In this document: piece after piece, positions 33,807 to 45,959 of the stretch
Position numbering within the stretch: position 1 is the first letter of the stretch
Layout of the letters: every line of letters starts with the position of its first letter
Assembly: GCA_026120185.1 (NCBI GenBank)
Contig: JANUWF010001468.1
Span: 496,001-560,000 of the forward strand
Direction of reading: 5' to 3'
Length of the DNA stretch: 64,000 bases
Source: Voacanga thouarsii
Taxonomy: Eukaryota > Streptophyta > Magnoliopsida > Gentianales > Apocynaceae
Program-made: the position numbers and the translations under genes
Notes under the pieces: model-generated
Told to the model about the DNA's origin: nothing
What the model saw: the letters and a program-made list of their open reading frames with translations, nothing else
The model's database searches: none

Positions 33807-35497
33807 CTAAAGAATCTCTTTACAAGCTTCAGTAGCTACGATATACTCTGCTTTTGTACTAGAAAGAGCAATATATTCTTGCAACTTACTTTGCCACGAT
33901 ATTACTCCCCCTACAAAAGTCATTAAGTAACCAGATGTAGATCTTCTCTTATCAAGATCACCCCCTATATCTGAATTAGAGTATCCATCAAGTATGATAT
34001 TCTCATTTCCAAAGCACAAACATAATTTGGAAGTTCCCTTGAGATACCTGAGAATCCACTTGAGTGCATTCCAGTGCTCTTTACCAAGATAAGAGAGATA
34101 TCGACTAACTACTCCAACCGTATGAGCTATATCTGGTCTGGTGCAAACCATAGCATACATCAGACTGCCAACTACTGAAACATAAGGAACTTTCTTCATG
34201 TCTTTTTTTATCTTTTTCACTTTTCGGACACTGCTCAATGTTTAACTTGAAGTGACCTACAAGTGGAGTAGAAGCTTCCTTAGCATTGCTCATGTTGAAT
34301 ATGTCAAGTACTTTCTCAATATACTTTTCTTGAAATAACCAAAGCTTTCCATTTTGCCTATCCCGAGTGATTTTCATCCCCAAAAATTTATTTAGCTGGA
34401 CCCAAATCTTTCATTGAAAAAGATTTACTTAATTCATTTTTCAACCTGTCAATCTTCACAGCATCATGGCCAACAATTAACATATCATCCACATACAACA
34501 AAAGGATAATAAAATCGCAATCTAAGAAGTTCTTCACATTTACACAATGGTCTGATGTGGTTCTGTGGTATTTCTGATCTATCATAAAGGAGTCAAATTT
34601 CTTATACCATTGTCTCAGTGCCTGTTTCAAACCATTTAAACTTTTCCTGAGACGACATACCAGATTCTCCTTACCACTTTCTTTAAACCCCTCCGGCTGC
34701 TCCATGTAAATTTCCTCTTCTAAATCACCATGTAGAAAGGCTGTCTTCACATCAAGTTGATCAATCTCAAGATTCAAACTTGCAGCAATTCCAAGAACAA
34801 CTCGAATAGATGTCATCTTTACCACGGGAGAAAAGATTTCTTCAAAATCTATACCTTTCTTTTGACTAAACCCCTTCACAACCAATCTTGCCTTGTACTT
34901 AGGTTGTGAGCTATTCTCTTAAGTCTTTAACCTGTGGACCCACTTGTTCTTTAGTGTTCTTTTTCCTGTAGGCAATTTCACTAAGTCGTAGGTATGATTT
35001 TCTTGTAAGGATAACATCTTTTCTTGCATAGCTTGCAACCATTCTTCTTTTTTCTCATGCTCCAAAGCTTCACTATATGATTCTGGCTCTCCTCCATTAG
35101 TCAACAATACATATTCATTAGGATTATACCTAGTGGGAGGTCTTCTTTCCCTGATAGATCTCCTAGGTTCATCTTATGGCTGTGGCTGTGGTACTTCTTG
35201 TTCAATCTCACCAACATCATTATTATCATCTATACTTTCTCCTTACTCATCCTCAACTCCCCCTTGATTTGAATCATCTGTTTCTGGAACTGGCACATCA
35301 AAACTAGCTGGTGCAGGAACCGAATCTGAATTAGAAGGAATGGCATAAGAGAATCTTGATTGTGGTTTAAGCTTATCATGTTTTTCAATATCTTCAATGG
35401 TTTGATCTTCAAGAAAAATAACATCTCTGCTTTTGATCAATTTTTTCTCCATTGGATCATACAACCTATAACCAAACTCTACATGCACATATCCCAA
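33807..35497 (-). pseudogene. Copia-2 reverse transcriptase and RNase H (broken)
   Basis: Reading down the minus strand: a linker (35497-35230), the RT start (35107-34919, YSEALEHEKKEEWLQAMQEK), then RT core 34885-34388 with QLDVKTAFLHGDLEEEIYM and YVDD (34495-34484) intact. RNase H follows in two other frames (34383-34105 and 34238-33807), with RYLKGTSKLCLCFG and STSGYLMTFVGGVISWQS. The conserved Gly-Tyr-Ser-Asp reads GYSNSD, so an acidic residue is lost. At least three frame breaks separate the pieces. The product would copy element RNA into DNA if intact. Confidence 0.88.
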
Positions 35498-35506
35498 GAA
35501 AATACA

Positions 35507-36650
35507 TTACTTGGATTTTACATCAAGCTTTGATCTCTCATTTTTGGGAATGTGAACAAATGCACGACAACCAAAGACTCTCAAGTGGTTGAAGGATACT
35601 TCTTTACCTGTCCATACTCTCTCTGGAATATCACCATCTAAAGGAACTAAAGGAGAAAGATTAACCAGGTCAATTGCAGTTCTCATTACTTCACCCCAAA
35701 AAGATTTTGAGAACTTGGCATTGGAAAGCATACATCTGATCTGCTCAGTGATAGTTCTGTTCATCCTTTCTGCTATTCCATTCTCCTGTGGTGTTTTTGG
35801 TACTGTCTTCTCTAGCCTGATCTCATGAGACTTACAGTAGCTTTCAAATGGTCCTCTATACTCACCACTATTATCGGCTTGAACACACTTTAACTGTTTA
35901 CCAGTCTCCCTTTCGACCTTACTATGAAAGTCTTTAAACATACGCAAAACTTGGTCTTTAGATTTCAAAGCAGTACAACAGACTTTTCTAGAGAAATCAT
36001 CAATAAAAGTAATAAAATAAACTGCACCACTAAGAGACCTATCTTTCATGTAGCAGACATCAGTGTGCACTAACTCTAATGACTTTAGCTTTCTAGATGA
36101 AGGAAGTCTTTGAAAAGCAACTCTATGTTGTTTTCCGTAAATACAATCCATACATGATGTAAGAGAAGTACCTGTTACATTAGGGAGAAGTTGCCTGTGA
36201 ACAAGTGTTTGAATTCCCTTCTCACTCATGTGCCCAAGTCGTCTGTGCCAAAGATCAATAGAAGAATATTGAATTACATTTACCTCTCCTTTTCCGAACT
36301 TGTCTTGCATCAAGTAGAGAGTATTTTGCTTCCTTCCTCTGGCAACGATTAGGTTCCCTTTGCTGAGTTTCCATTTGCCTCCACCTTGAGAACTATAGTA
36401 GCCTTCATCATCAACCTTTCCAGTGGAAACAAGATTAAGATGAATATCAAGAACATGTTTGGCATTCCTCAAGACTAACTGATGCCCGGTATCTGTATCT
36501 AAACAAATATCACCCTTGCCAACAACTTTGCAAGAAACTTCGTTTCCCATCCTACCGTAGCCAAAGTCTCCTTCGGTGTAGGTTGAGAAGAAATGTCTAT
36601 GCGGAGTAATATGATATGATGCACCTGAATCAATTATCTAATCACTGTCT
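35507..36650 (-). pseudogene. Copia-2 protease and integrase
   Basis: Protease: IIDSGASYHITPHRHFFS (about 36640-36587), just after an in-frame stop. The open frame 36550-35507 (347 codons) then covers the GAG-pre zinc part (LWHRRLGHMSEKG, CMDCIYGKQHRV) and the catalytic core, with LVHTDVC, QADNSGEY and ENGIAERMNRT, so the D,D,E residues are all present. It ends before the RT in a stop. This is the best-kept domain of the element. Confidence 0.9.
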
Positions 36651-36699
36651 TGACTGGTAATATTGATATGACCATCATCACAAAATACCAACATATCAT

Positions 36700-37531
36700 C
36701 ATCGGCTGCCACTACTACTGTAGTATCTTCTTCGTCTCTCACCTTACCATTACCCTTTTTCTCAGCAAGTTCTCGTTTCAAGACCCTGCAGTGCTTCTTG
36801 TAGTTCCCTTTCTTTTTACAATGATAGCACTCAACATTTTTAGTGACTCATGTCTGCTCTTGGATCTGTCATTCCTATTGTAAGGACCTCTACTCTTGCT
36901 TCTCCCCCTTCATTCTTTTTGTTGCATAATTAGTGCTTGCGACTCATTAAAAATGCCTTATTCTTTCCTCCTGATCTCCTCATCCAATACTACCTCTTTA
37001 GCCATAGCCATGGTTAAGACACCATTTGGGGCTGAATTGCTAACTATTTGGTAGTGAACTGAAAAACAGCAAAGCCTGTACCTCATCATCCAAGTTCAGT
37101 TTCAATGAAGCTGCCTGGTTTATCAATCCCTTAAAAGTACTCAAATGCTCACTCATATCAGCACCATCTTTGTATCTTAACCGAGTAATATTTCTCAAAC
37201 AAGAAGATTTATTCATTCCAATTTTCCGTTCAAACATTCATTCAAGTTTTTCCCATAACACATCAGCTCTAGTCTCTTGAGAAATGTGTTGAAATATACT
37301 TTGACCAATCCACTTTCTAATATTACCCACTGTTTTTCTGTGCATGCTAACCCATTTTTCATCACTCATATCAGATGGTTTACTTTTATCCCCTAGAACA
37401 GGCTCAAACAAATCTCTACAATACAAATAGTCTTCCATTCTAGGCTTCCAATCTGAATAGTTTGATGTATTCAATTTTATCATGCACCTACTATCTGAAT
37501 CATCCATTTTTAAATAGCACAAATTAGCCAA
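36700..37531 (-). pseudogene. Copia-2 gag (broken)
   Basis: Begins at 37531 (MANLCYLKMDDSDSRCMIKL) just inside the primer site. The frame stops at 37238; the next piece is open to 37040 (MFERKIGMNKSSCLRNITRL, a UBN2/gag-like part with LSTFKGLINQAASLKL). A zinc-knuckle remnant follows near 36845-36800 (ECYHCKKKGNYKKHC, with the His replaced by Tyr). Stops in between make it a pseudogene. Gag would form the particle. Confidence 0.85.
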
Positions 37532-37544
37532 CTGATCAACTAGG

Positions 37545-37556
37545 GCTCTGATACCA
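37545..37556 (-). other. Copia-2 primer binding site
   Basis: In element sense this is TGGTATCAGAGC, complementary to the 3' end of plant initiator Met-tRNA, placed 3 bp inside the 5' LTR. It confirms orientation and LTR boundary. Confidence 0.93.
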
Positions 37557-37559
37557 CTT

Positions 37560-38064
37560 TGTTGGGAAATAAACTGAAAGAGAACAAAATATCAGGCTTC
37601 ACCCAAGTTACAATTATATCCAAGATTAAAACTATTTCCCAAGTGTCAATAAAAAAATAGGAATAAACCAAAGATACCAATTAAGTAACACTAGTAGGTA
37701 AAAGAAAGTACCAAAATAAAGAATACGAGACACCAAGATTTTTAACGTGAAAAACCCAAGGTGGAAAAAACCGAGGGACCTAATTCAGTAAAAACTTCCA
37801 CTATCAACAATAATGGACAATACAAAGTCTTCTCTAGATAACACTAGAGGCACACCAATAATATCAATATCTTCTCCCAAAGCTACAACTAAACAAAAAT
37901 TGAATTTGGAAGGATGTTACCAAAACCAAAATCTAAACCGTTAGATTTGTAGATCTTGTTGAGAGGATAACGTAGAACCAAAATTCGTCTCAATTGGACT
38001 CCGAATGACCATCCAAATTAAGGATCAAAGCTTGAAGAAAGTCCTGCATTTTTCTTATGCTACT

Positions 38065-38117
<53 letters not shown>

Positions 38118-38238
38118 GAATTGCACCAAATTGCCGTCAGTCTCTTCTTTTGATTTTGTTAGGTTAGTATTTAGTTTCTAGGCTTTGATTTTGTTTTGTT
38201 TTTGTCCACCAAATGAGCTAGACATATTTGGCCCAACA
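37560..38238 (-). repeat. Copia-2 5' LTR
   Basis: 679 bp. It is 30 bp longer than the reconstructed other LTR, explained by an expanded (CT)n tract at 38071-38114. Confidence 0.93.
38071..38114 (+). repeat. (TC)22 microsatellite in Copia-2 5' LTR
   Basis: A pure TC run of 44 bases; the same site in the other LTR (about 33370) is a short imperfect CT run, so the tract grew after insertion. Confidence 0.95.
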
Positions 38239-39799
38239 AGTTCTTACATGAATAAATCAACAAAAGATTAAGATACTTAAACATACACAAGATGAAAATG
38301 AGAAGATCTATAAGATTAGTATTTGTACCTCTTATGCATTGAGTTTACAATGTCTAAGTTTTTCTTGAAATTAGAAATCTGGGATAAAGGCCATTTTCAG
38401 ACAATTAAGTCAATATAATATATCCAAAAAGAAAAATCAACAAGTCTAAGAGTTAAAACTAAATCTTAAATAGAAAAGCCCTTAGCTTAGATTCCTCCCT
38501 AAACATCTTTATCAATTCCAAAAAGAATTGAAAGACAAAAGTAGAATAAAAACACACTCTAACTGTGGAAGACCATACAACAATAAAAAGGTACAATCAA
38601 AGAATATAATCTATAATATGAAAAACTCAACTATTAAAAGTTAAATTAGAATTAAAATTCTAGTCTCTAGATTGCAAATCAAAATGAAGAATCTACTCCA
38701 TTATTTGAAAGCATTGATTACAACCATTAGATATCTTTTATGAGAACCCTTTTTTTTGGGGGGAGGGGTAGGGGTGGGTTAAGCTATGAGGATATGACTT
38801 CCCTTCCTTAGTTGGACAAATTTAATCAGATTTTGTATTTGATCGACATCTAAAATTGACTAGTGTTGCAACCCATAAGAGCTAAGCATGAAAAATGTTA
38901 TTGACCCTATGGCTGAAAAGAAAAAAAAAAAAAACTATACTAGCAATGGCACAAAGAGGTTAGAAACTTACTTCTTCTTATAAAGAGGTTATGTTTTCCA
39001 AACATTGACACAAATTTAATAAAATAAAACAACTGAAACCACCCTAGCCAACTATGGACAAACTTTGCATCTTTACCACTAACTAAGCAACCCCAATCTC
39101 AGAAATTAGTTCTACAGTATCTAGACAATGTATGACTATCAAATTCATCAATATAAAGTTATGAAGACATATCTACGTCATGAGTTTGATGCAAGTATCA
39201 ACTCTGCACCTACAGCTATAAATTGCCAAATATACTTAATACATTTATCAACATAACAGGTAAAAATAAATATATGAATTTAGTTTGGAAGAACCAATAA
39301 AACCAAGCTTTCAAATAGCTAATCTAAAAAAAGAATTAATAATTACCTTCTTTCACTTTCTGTAAAACTTCACTGAGAGGCTTTTGGTTCTTATTCATCA
39401 GATAATGCATTCACCCGAAGTAAATTAAAGAACCATTAGTAGGACCACAAAAGAATTTTTTTGTTTTTTCACAATTTGAATTCAAAAATATCTAAAATTT
39501 ACAATTCATAAAGATATCTAAATCATACTGCCAAAGCTTCTGATCTCATATAACTAACAAATAAGAAACTGATTTTTTATAGTTTGAAACTAAGCTAAAA
39601 CAATGATGCTACACATTCCCCTTTAACAATGTGAGATTTATTCTTCTCAACTTATAAGTTGTATCATAATTAGATAATGTGAAAACAATTACCATAGCAA
39701 AGTTTCAACTTCTTTTATGAAGTGTGATAAAAGATGGTAATGATAAAATTCTTATTGTACCATTTTAATTCAAAAGAAAAGATAATATTGATCAATGCC

Positions 39800-40776
39800 A
39801 ACCATATAACAAAAGAAAATACAAGAATTTATTATAGCCTCATTGGCCTTTCTTGGTGGCCTTTGCATAATGTCAACATCAGTAAGGTTAAATCCCAAAG
39901 TGGTTGCAACTGAGACATCCATAACCAAGTTTACCCACGGCAATTACACAGGCATCATACATTCTAGCATCCATGTAGTAGTAGACAAGAAAATAGATAT
40001 CACCTCCCTACTATTAGATGATATGTATCTGCATGCAAAAAACAATATAAGTATCATTTCTATTATTTAGTTGCACAATGATTAGTAGTTAATAATCTAT
40101 TTGATAAAAGCTTGAGCGACTCTCTGCAATAACAGAAACTATTGTATTGAAATTATCTTCTACAAGAATAATATTTGATACTTCTTTCACCACCTAAAAA
40201 CTTTTTTAGGGGAAATCAAAAGAGAAAATTGTCTTAGCTTTGAATAGGATTGATGTGGAAGTCCAATTTAAGTATTCAGGCAAATAAAAGCCCAAAATGG
40301 CCTACATAAATTTGCTAAACAATAGCAAGAAGTAGAATAACTAAGAATTGTTTCTCTATCATCTAGCAAAAGTTAAGACAGATACGTAGTAAAAACTTAT
40401 TGCAATTCCTTTTCATTTGTATATATAAGGAAAATTGACAAGGGATCACTATGTGCACTGATTGAGGAAGAAAAAACTACTTTTGTGAGCATTGCACCCT
40501 AACTCCCAAGTTGACAAAATAATAGCAAGTCTTCAAAGAACTACATAAATGACTCCAACTTCATAAATAAGGTGTAGAAATCTCAAAGAGTCTAGTTAAA
40601 TCCCTAACCTCAGTTCTAGCAATGGCCCTGGCAATTCCAATATCGACACAATTTTAGTGCAGGAGCATCATTGACACCGTCGCCGTCATTGCAAACACCT
40701 CACCTATGTCCTTTAACATCCTTACAATTTCTTACTTGTGCCTAGGCTCAGCTCGGGAGAAAACCTTCCAAAATCC
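39800..40776 (-). pseudogene. ER-type Ca2+-ATPase (ECA) exon remnants, block A
   Basis: Three exon pieces on the minus strand match plant type-IIA P-type Ca2+ pumps (ECA family), which load Ca2+ into the ER. 40776-40608: KVFSRAEPRHK, stop, EIVRMLKDIGEVFAMT, then the hinge DGVNDAPALK readable only after a frameshift. 40193-40091: VVKEVSNIILVEDNFNTIV after a 'tttttag' acceptor. 40029-39800: transmembrane 5-6 region with VISI, MDVSVATTLGFN and DVDIMQRPPRKANEA, with a stop where the block B copy reads Gln. The phosphorylation domain, N-terminus and C-terminus are absent. This is a captured, decayed gene fragment. Confidence 0.85.
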
Positions 40777-41381
40777 ATCAATTTATTAAATTATAAGAAC
40801 TTAATTACAACAATGTCAGGGAAGGGATCCCCTTTTTCTAAAATTATTTTTCTATAATAGAAAATAGAAAGGGGTTTAGATATTTATCCAATCGTCTCAT
40901 TCTTTTTATAGTGGGCAAGTAGTCTACTTCAGCAAGCTTCACTTCATTTACTTTATTTTTAATTTAAGATTAAAAAAGAAAATTTTAATAAGTAATAAAA
41001 TAAGAAATTCATTCTAAAAAAAATTGCCATGAATTCTTTACTAGTAAAACTTCTGTCTCTGAGATCGTCGCCCTCAAAGAACAATTGAATTTCATGGTTA
41101 TTCCTCAAGAGATACTTACTACTAGTGTCTATTCATTTGCAGTTGGCAAACTAAAGGTCAAGCAGGATTACCATTACGGGCAATCGAATATAATTTAAAT
41201 ATAAAATATAAAATTTATTTTTTAATAAAATTTATATTTTTAATATAATTTTAAAACTTTATTGTTGAATAATTTAAATATCAATAAATATTCAAAAGAA
41301 AAAAAAAAGGTCATAACTCCATGATCTAGTAGTATTCAAGAGGAGAATATTAGTAAAGATCCCAAAAGAATTAAAAAGATA

Positions 41382-41672
41382 TCAGAATTTGAATAGATTG
41401 ATAACAAAATAGACTGTAGATAAAGATAAATCATACTCAACCCCACAAGAAGGGCAAACTTTCATCAAAGAGTTCTCATCTAACTCAACTAGTTTCTCCG
41501 TTGAAATTCCAAACTGAAGATGCAACCCATCAATATTTTGATATTTCAGAAAAGTATTTATGAGATTGAATATTATTAGTCTTTTAGTCTGTGACAAATA
41601 AACCACATGAAAGGCTATATTTATCATAGGCAAGAGATTAGCTTTAGCATTTACCTCATTCATCACAGTCAT
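41382..41672 (-). CDS. Conserved ORF of unknown family, block A copy (96 codons)
   Basis: Starts with ATG at 41672 (MTVMNEVNAKANLLP) and ends at 41382. It contains ISTEKLVELDENSLMK followed by a CPSCG zinc-ribbon-like pair. The block B partner (60125-60415) differs at only about five residues and is also open. A splice-like pattern is present (NE|gtaaat near 41655 and 'tttgtcacag' near 41590), so the real exon may be 41590-41400. I do not recognise the protein. It lies in the same strand as the Ca2+-ATPase remnants and may be another captured exon. Confidence 0.35.
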   Translation of the reverse strand: MTVMNEVNAKANLLPMINIAFHVVYLSQTKRLIIFNLINTFLKYQNIDGLHLQFGISTEKLVELDENSLMKVCPSCGVEYDLSLSTVYFVINLFKF

Positions 41673-43190
41673 AATGACAATTTGAAAGTATAATTTTGAT
41701 TATATTAAATATTTAGCTAGTGAATCTACCTCATGTCCATAAGGGTATTATTACATCTAACTGACTAAAAAGGTAACAAATATTGTTCACTTTCACAAAG
41801 TAATTCTAAAGTAATTATTTGTAGCTATAAGTGGCTTAACTAAACTAAGAGGTAGAAAATTCCCACCTGATTGATAACCAATTTTACAATTCCAACATTT
41901 TATAGTGCAACCAAAGCCATATGAGTCATGCTTAGCCTTGCACAATAAAATGGAAATGGTGCTTTTGGCATGGCTTTGCCTTCCCACTGATCAAAGTCGA
42001 CAGACAAACCATTAGAATATCTATTTCCATCTAAGTATGATTAGGTTACTAGAAAAGTAAATAACTAAAATTTCAATTGGAAGGATACTTTTCAAGTTAT
42101 TAAAAGTGTATGCAGGGACAACAAAGCTATGTGCACTATTCAATATTGGCATGCACAACCACAAAAACTTGTGATTCTTAGTGACCGTATAGATATGGAT
42201 AAGTAAATATTCAAATTATTTAACTTACAAACTACTCCAAAAGTGATAAAAAAAAAATAAAATAACATTCACTTCCTGTTCATCTCATCCAATTCCATCA
42301 TTGATAATCCAATAGTTCAGCCAAATTCCAAAATGCAAATGCAAGAAGTACAGTTGCTAACAACTATAACCCATCAAGAATATTTTCCTTTTATTCTCTT
42401 CAAGTTATAGGAAATAAATTAAAAGTGAAGGCAAAGTGGAAGAAGAATACAATTGCAAACCTACATGCTATGGTTGAGATTGCTATTAAACAATATAAAA
42501 GGACTATTTTACTGTGAGTAGGTCCTGAGAAAATTCATATCCATTATAACTCCAAATACCCTTTGAACCACGAAATTTAGGTATACCACAAGAGGTGGAT
42601 ATTCTAACTCTTGTAAACACCACTAAATGCTTACCTTACACAAGAAAAGAATGAGATATCAAAACTAAGTTATGAGAACGTTAACAACAACCAAGCTATG
42701 AATAGTAGCAAAATGTTTCTAGCATTCACCGTTTGTATCATCATGGCTAGATGATTAATCTGCAATTGAGAAAGAAAAGTCAATCACAATAACAACTAGC
42801 ATTAAATATTCTAAAAGAACCTTAAATTATTCATCCATAAATGTGTTGTAGGTTTGGACAAAATTGTTGATTCAAATAGAAAAAGACCCCCCCCCCCCAA
42901 AAAAAAGAAAAAAATTGATCCAGACAAAAAAAGACTGAAATCTCAGAGAATCTATAGTATTAAGAACAGTTATATTCTTATCTTTGATGACTAAACCTGG
43001 CCCATCTCCACCAAAATAAATGAATAACTAAATTAATACAAATTAATTAGCACAAGAAATGATAAAATTGGTTGGCATAATAAAGCAATAGCCATGTAGG
43101 ATTGAAGAGGACTCTAAAAGTAATAATTAGAGAGGGCAAAAGTAAGCAACTAATCTACTTTGCTAACAACACAAAAAGCATGACTATATA

Positions 43191-43917
43191 GACATGGAAT
43201 CCAAGGAAGATTTGAATTGCAAAGATTTAGGAAGTTACAAGTTTTAAGAAGATTCCTATTTCGACAAGGAATAAAATACCATGTTGCATTTTATAAAGTA
43301 ACTAAATAAAAGAATAAAAAAGCACGAAATTTGATGAGAGATCCTCATAGTTTGGTCATGAAAAATAGGGGAGGAAATTCATGAAAATATTATAAAATGG
43401 TTGAGTAGCATACGTCATTAATAAAGAGTGTTGAATCCTTCTGTTAAAATATACTTCAGATTCAAGTTATCAACAATAACAATATACAATCTTCTTGAAG
43501 GACTTGAATCAATCTATTTCTTCTTCACATCAAATACCTTTCTGGTGAAAAGATTTTTGGAGTCAAATGAAGTACAGACTACTGTAGCAACAAAGACTAA
43601 AAGATATTCAATCGTGGAGTTGGGACAGGCAAAGGGTCTTTTGAAAGTTTGACACAAAGAACATTGTATTGTATTTTGTTAGAATCAACTAGAAATCACT
43701 TAAGGATTTGAAATAAGTGTTTTTCTTGAAACTTTGATTAAAGTATAGTAAATTTCTTTAATGGTTTAAGATCCACAGACGTAAATTTATTGATAATCGA
43801 ATTGCATTACCAATTTACTTTGTTGTTAGACTCATTATATTATAGTCTATCAAACTGACATAACTTTAACAGAAAGTTTAACAAAACTATAAGAGATTGA
43901 CAAGACAAACCTAATAC
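43191..43917. repeat. Repeat G (shared with the window's right edge)
   Basis: 43222-43500 matches 63716-64000 nearly base for base in places ('tttaggaagttacaagtttt'). The piece 43440-43560 is also related to direct repeat D at 6628 and 8000. It joins repeat R at 43918 exactly where R copy e is interrupted (63705), so G appears to be an insertion in R. No coding is seen. Confidence 0.6.
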
Positions 43918-45560
43918 TTATTATTTGATATCTCATAAGAGATAAATTTATATGAGGAATGTTTTTGATGTTATTGCTTATCATAAAATCATTTTCCCTC
44001 AAAACAACAAGCTATTAATTCCTTTTAATTTTTTGGTGTTTGAAATGTGACTATTGCAAAATGATTTAGCATAATTACATTGGCTTATTTTAATCTTCAT
44101 GACAAAGTGACATATTTGAGTATTCATTATAAAATATTTTTTATAAAATCTAACATAATTGTCAAAAATGTATCTCTTATTGTTTTATTTGCGCCATAAA
44201 GATATACATGTGGAAGGAGCAGTTTTGGTCTTGTCACGTGTCATAAAATCATTTTCCCTCAAAATAAAAAGGTCGTTAATTCATTCTAATTATTTAGTAT
44301 TTGCAATGGGACCAAAAAATATATTTTAACGTAGTTAGATTAACTTATTTTAATCTCGATAACGAATTAGTTGATTAAATGTAAAGTGATTGTGAAGATC
44401 ATGTTTCTCTTTGTTTTGCTTCATAAGGGATGAAAAAGTTTGTGCCATTAGAATTATATATATACAGCAGCAATAACACATTAATATTAAAGTTTCGTGC
44501 AAGTTTAGTGCAAATTTAGTGTAACTATATTGCATCAAATTTTCTATTAACAATACTCTATCGGTTATGCACATGTGAGAGAACTCAAAATTGTTGGTTA
44601 GTATGTGTCGATTTTAGTGCTGGTAGTGGTAGGAAAATTCAAACACCTATTTTCAATTCAAAATTGTTGGTTATTATTTTATCTGGTATATATTATTTTC
44701 AACTCAAACACTTAATATAAAATCCTTTTTCTAAAAAATATAGTGCTTTATTTCCTGATATTTTTGAGCATATTTTAGGGGTGGTCGAGGTAAGAGGATA
44801 TAGTGCATTATTACTCACTTGAGCCTCCATTACAAGCATTGTCTAAATTTAAAGTAGTTGTGTATTTTATATTTTTAATTTTTCAATTTACTTCATAAGG
44901 GATGAATATATATCGGAAATTTTTTTTGCTTTGTGAGTTACTCACAAAGGAATAGGCGATTGATTCCTTTTCAAATTTCAGTGTTTTTGTTGTGAACGAG
45001 GCAAAATATATAGCATAGCCTGGATTTACTTTTTTTTTATTCTTCATGTGTTCCGCATACTATATTTCTCTACATTTTGTCACACAAGAAATGAAAAAGT
45101 TTTTCTTTACCAAAATTTGTACGATAACAAAAATACATTAATATTGAGTTAGAAAGACTTCAATCCTTCCAATTCATAGGCATATACTCTTTTTTTTTTT
45201 TTTTTTGCATTTGAAAAGATCTTTTTTGTTTACATCTTCAATATCTTACAAGCTAATTTCATATCTATAATATTGTGTTTAAAATTGCTTTTACTAACTT
45301 GTTAATCTACCACATGAGTGGGGAAGGTTTGGGTTGTGACCACCCAGCTGGTTCCTTAGAAAATAGGACAAAAAATATTGATGATCCTCAAAATATTCAA
45401 AAATTTAGCCTTTGGTTTCTAATGATCAAACGATTCCCATTTAATCTCAAATAATCAAATCGTCTAAATATTGTCATCTTATTAATTGACTAACGATCAA
45501 TTGTTAATTCCTCAATCGCGTGATGTGTACAAGACATGTTTAAGAATACTATGTATAATG
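43918..45560. repeat. Repeat R, copy f (distal half)
   Basis: Aligns with 1320-3610, with the same order of landmarks ('atatgaggaatgttttt', 'gttaattcattcta', 'gggttgtgaccacc'). It lacks the proximal half. No ORF is conserved between the copies. Confidence 0.65.
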
Positions 45561-45959
45561 TCTAAGCGTTACTTGGGATAAGTCATTTTTTTTTTCTATA
45601 ATTTAAATTATGTTATGTATAATAACATATAACTTTAAATTTTTTTACGTCAATCATCATTTTTTATTTTTAAATATTCATGGTAATAAAATATTTTATA
45701 TTCCTCATATATAATACACAATATATGCTATTTAATTCATTTTTTATCAAATATTTTTTCCTAGAATGATAATAAGGAATGACTTTGTATGTAACAAGTT
45801 TTTTGGTGTCAATACTCCTTGAAGTACTTGACATAAATTGGTACATGGAACAGAAATTATCACGTGACATTATACCCATAAAATTAATAATCTTATCATG
45901 ATTATTAATAATAAGATACTTATACGAGTCATCTAAAATTTGACATATAAGAAGTATAT
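45561..45959. other. AT-rich spacer, nothing recognised
   Basis: Very AT-rich; the minus-strand ORF 45670-45987 (105 codons) is lysine/tyrosine/isoleucine-rich, as expected of AT-rich DNA, and shows no family. Confidence 0.4.

Larger units (their letters stand above)
29501..38238 (-). mobile_element. Copia-2: Ty1/copia element carrying a nested solo LTR
   Basis: Minus-strand element. The 5' LTR is 37560-38238; the 3' LTR is 29501-33505, split by a solo LTR (29713-33063). LTRs read TGTTGGGCC...CCAACA in element sense. The primer site matches initiator Met-tRNA (37545-37556). Flanks are GGTTT (29496-29500) and AGTTC (38239-38243); block B keeps the single empty target GGTTC (56992-56996), so each flank has one transition. 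Domains run gag, PR, IN, RT, RNase H. The integrase style (WHRRLGHMSEKG, GKQHRVAF) resembles the Tork/Tnt1 group. Many stops and shifts make it inactive. Confidence 0.93.
38239..43190 (-). mobile_element. ECA-bearing insert, block A, right part (truncated)
   Basis: Continues from 29500 across Copia-2 and matches block B 56992-61890. It holds three Ca2+-ATPase exon remnants (39800-40776), a conserved ORF of unknown family (41382-41672) and other possible exons. At about 43190 ('actatataga') similarity to block B stops, so block A lacks the last ~710 bp of the insert and its right end. Confidence 0.6.

Noticed and set aside
39843..40070. Plus-strand ORFs 39843-40070 and 58584-58811, similar to each other
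   Set aside because: They are antisense shadows of the Ca2+-ATPase exon on the minus strand.
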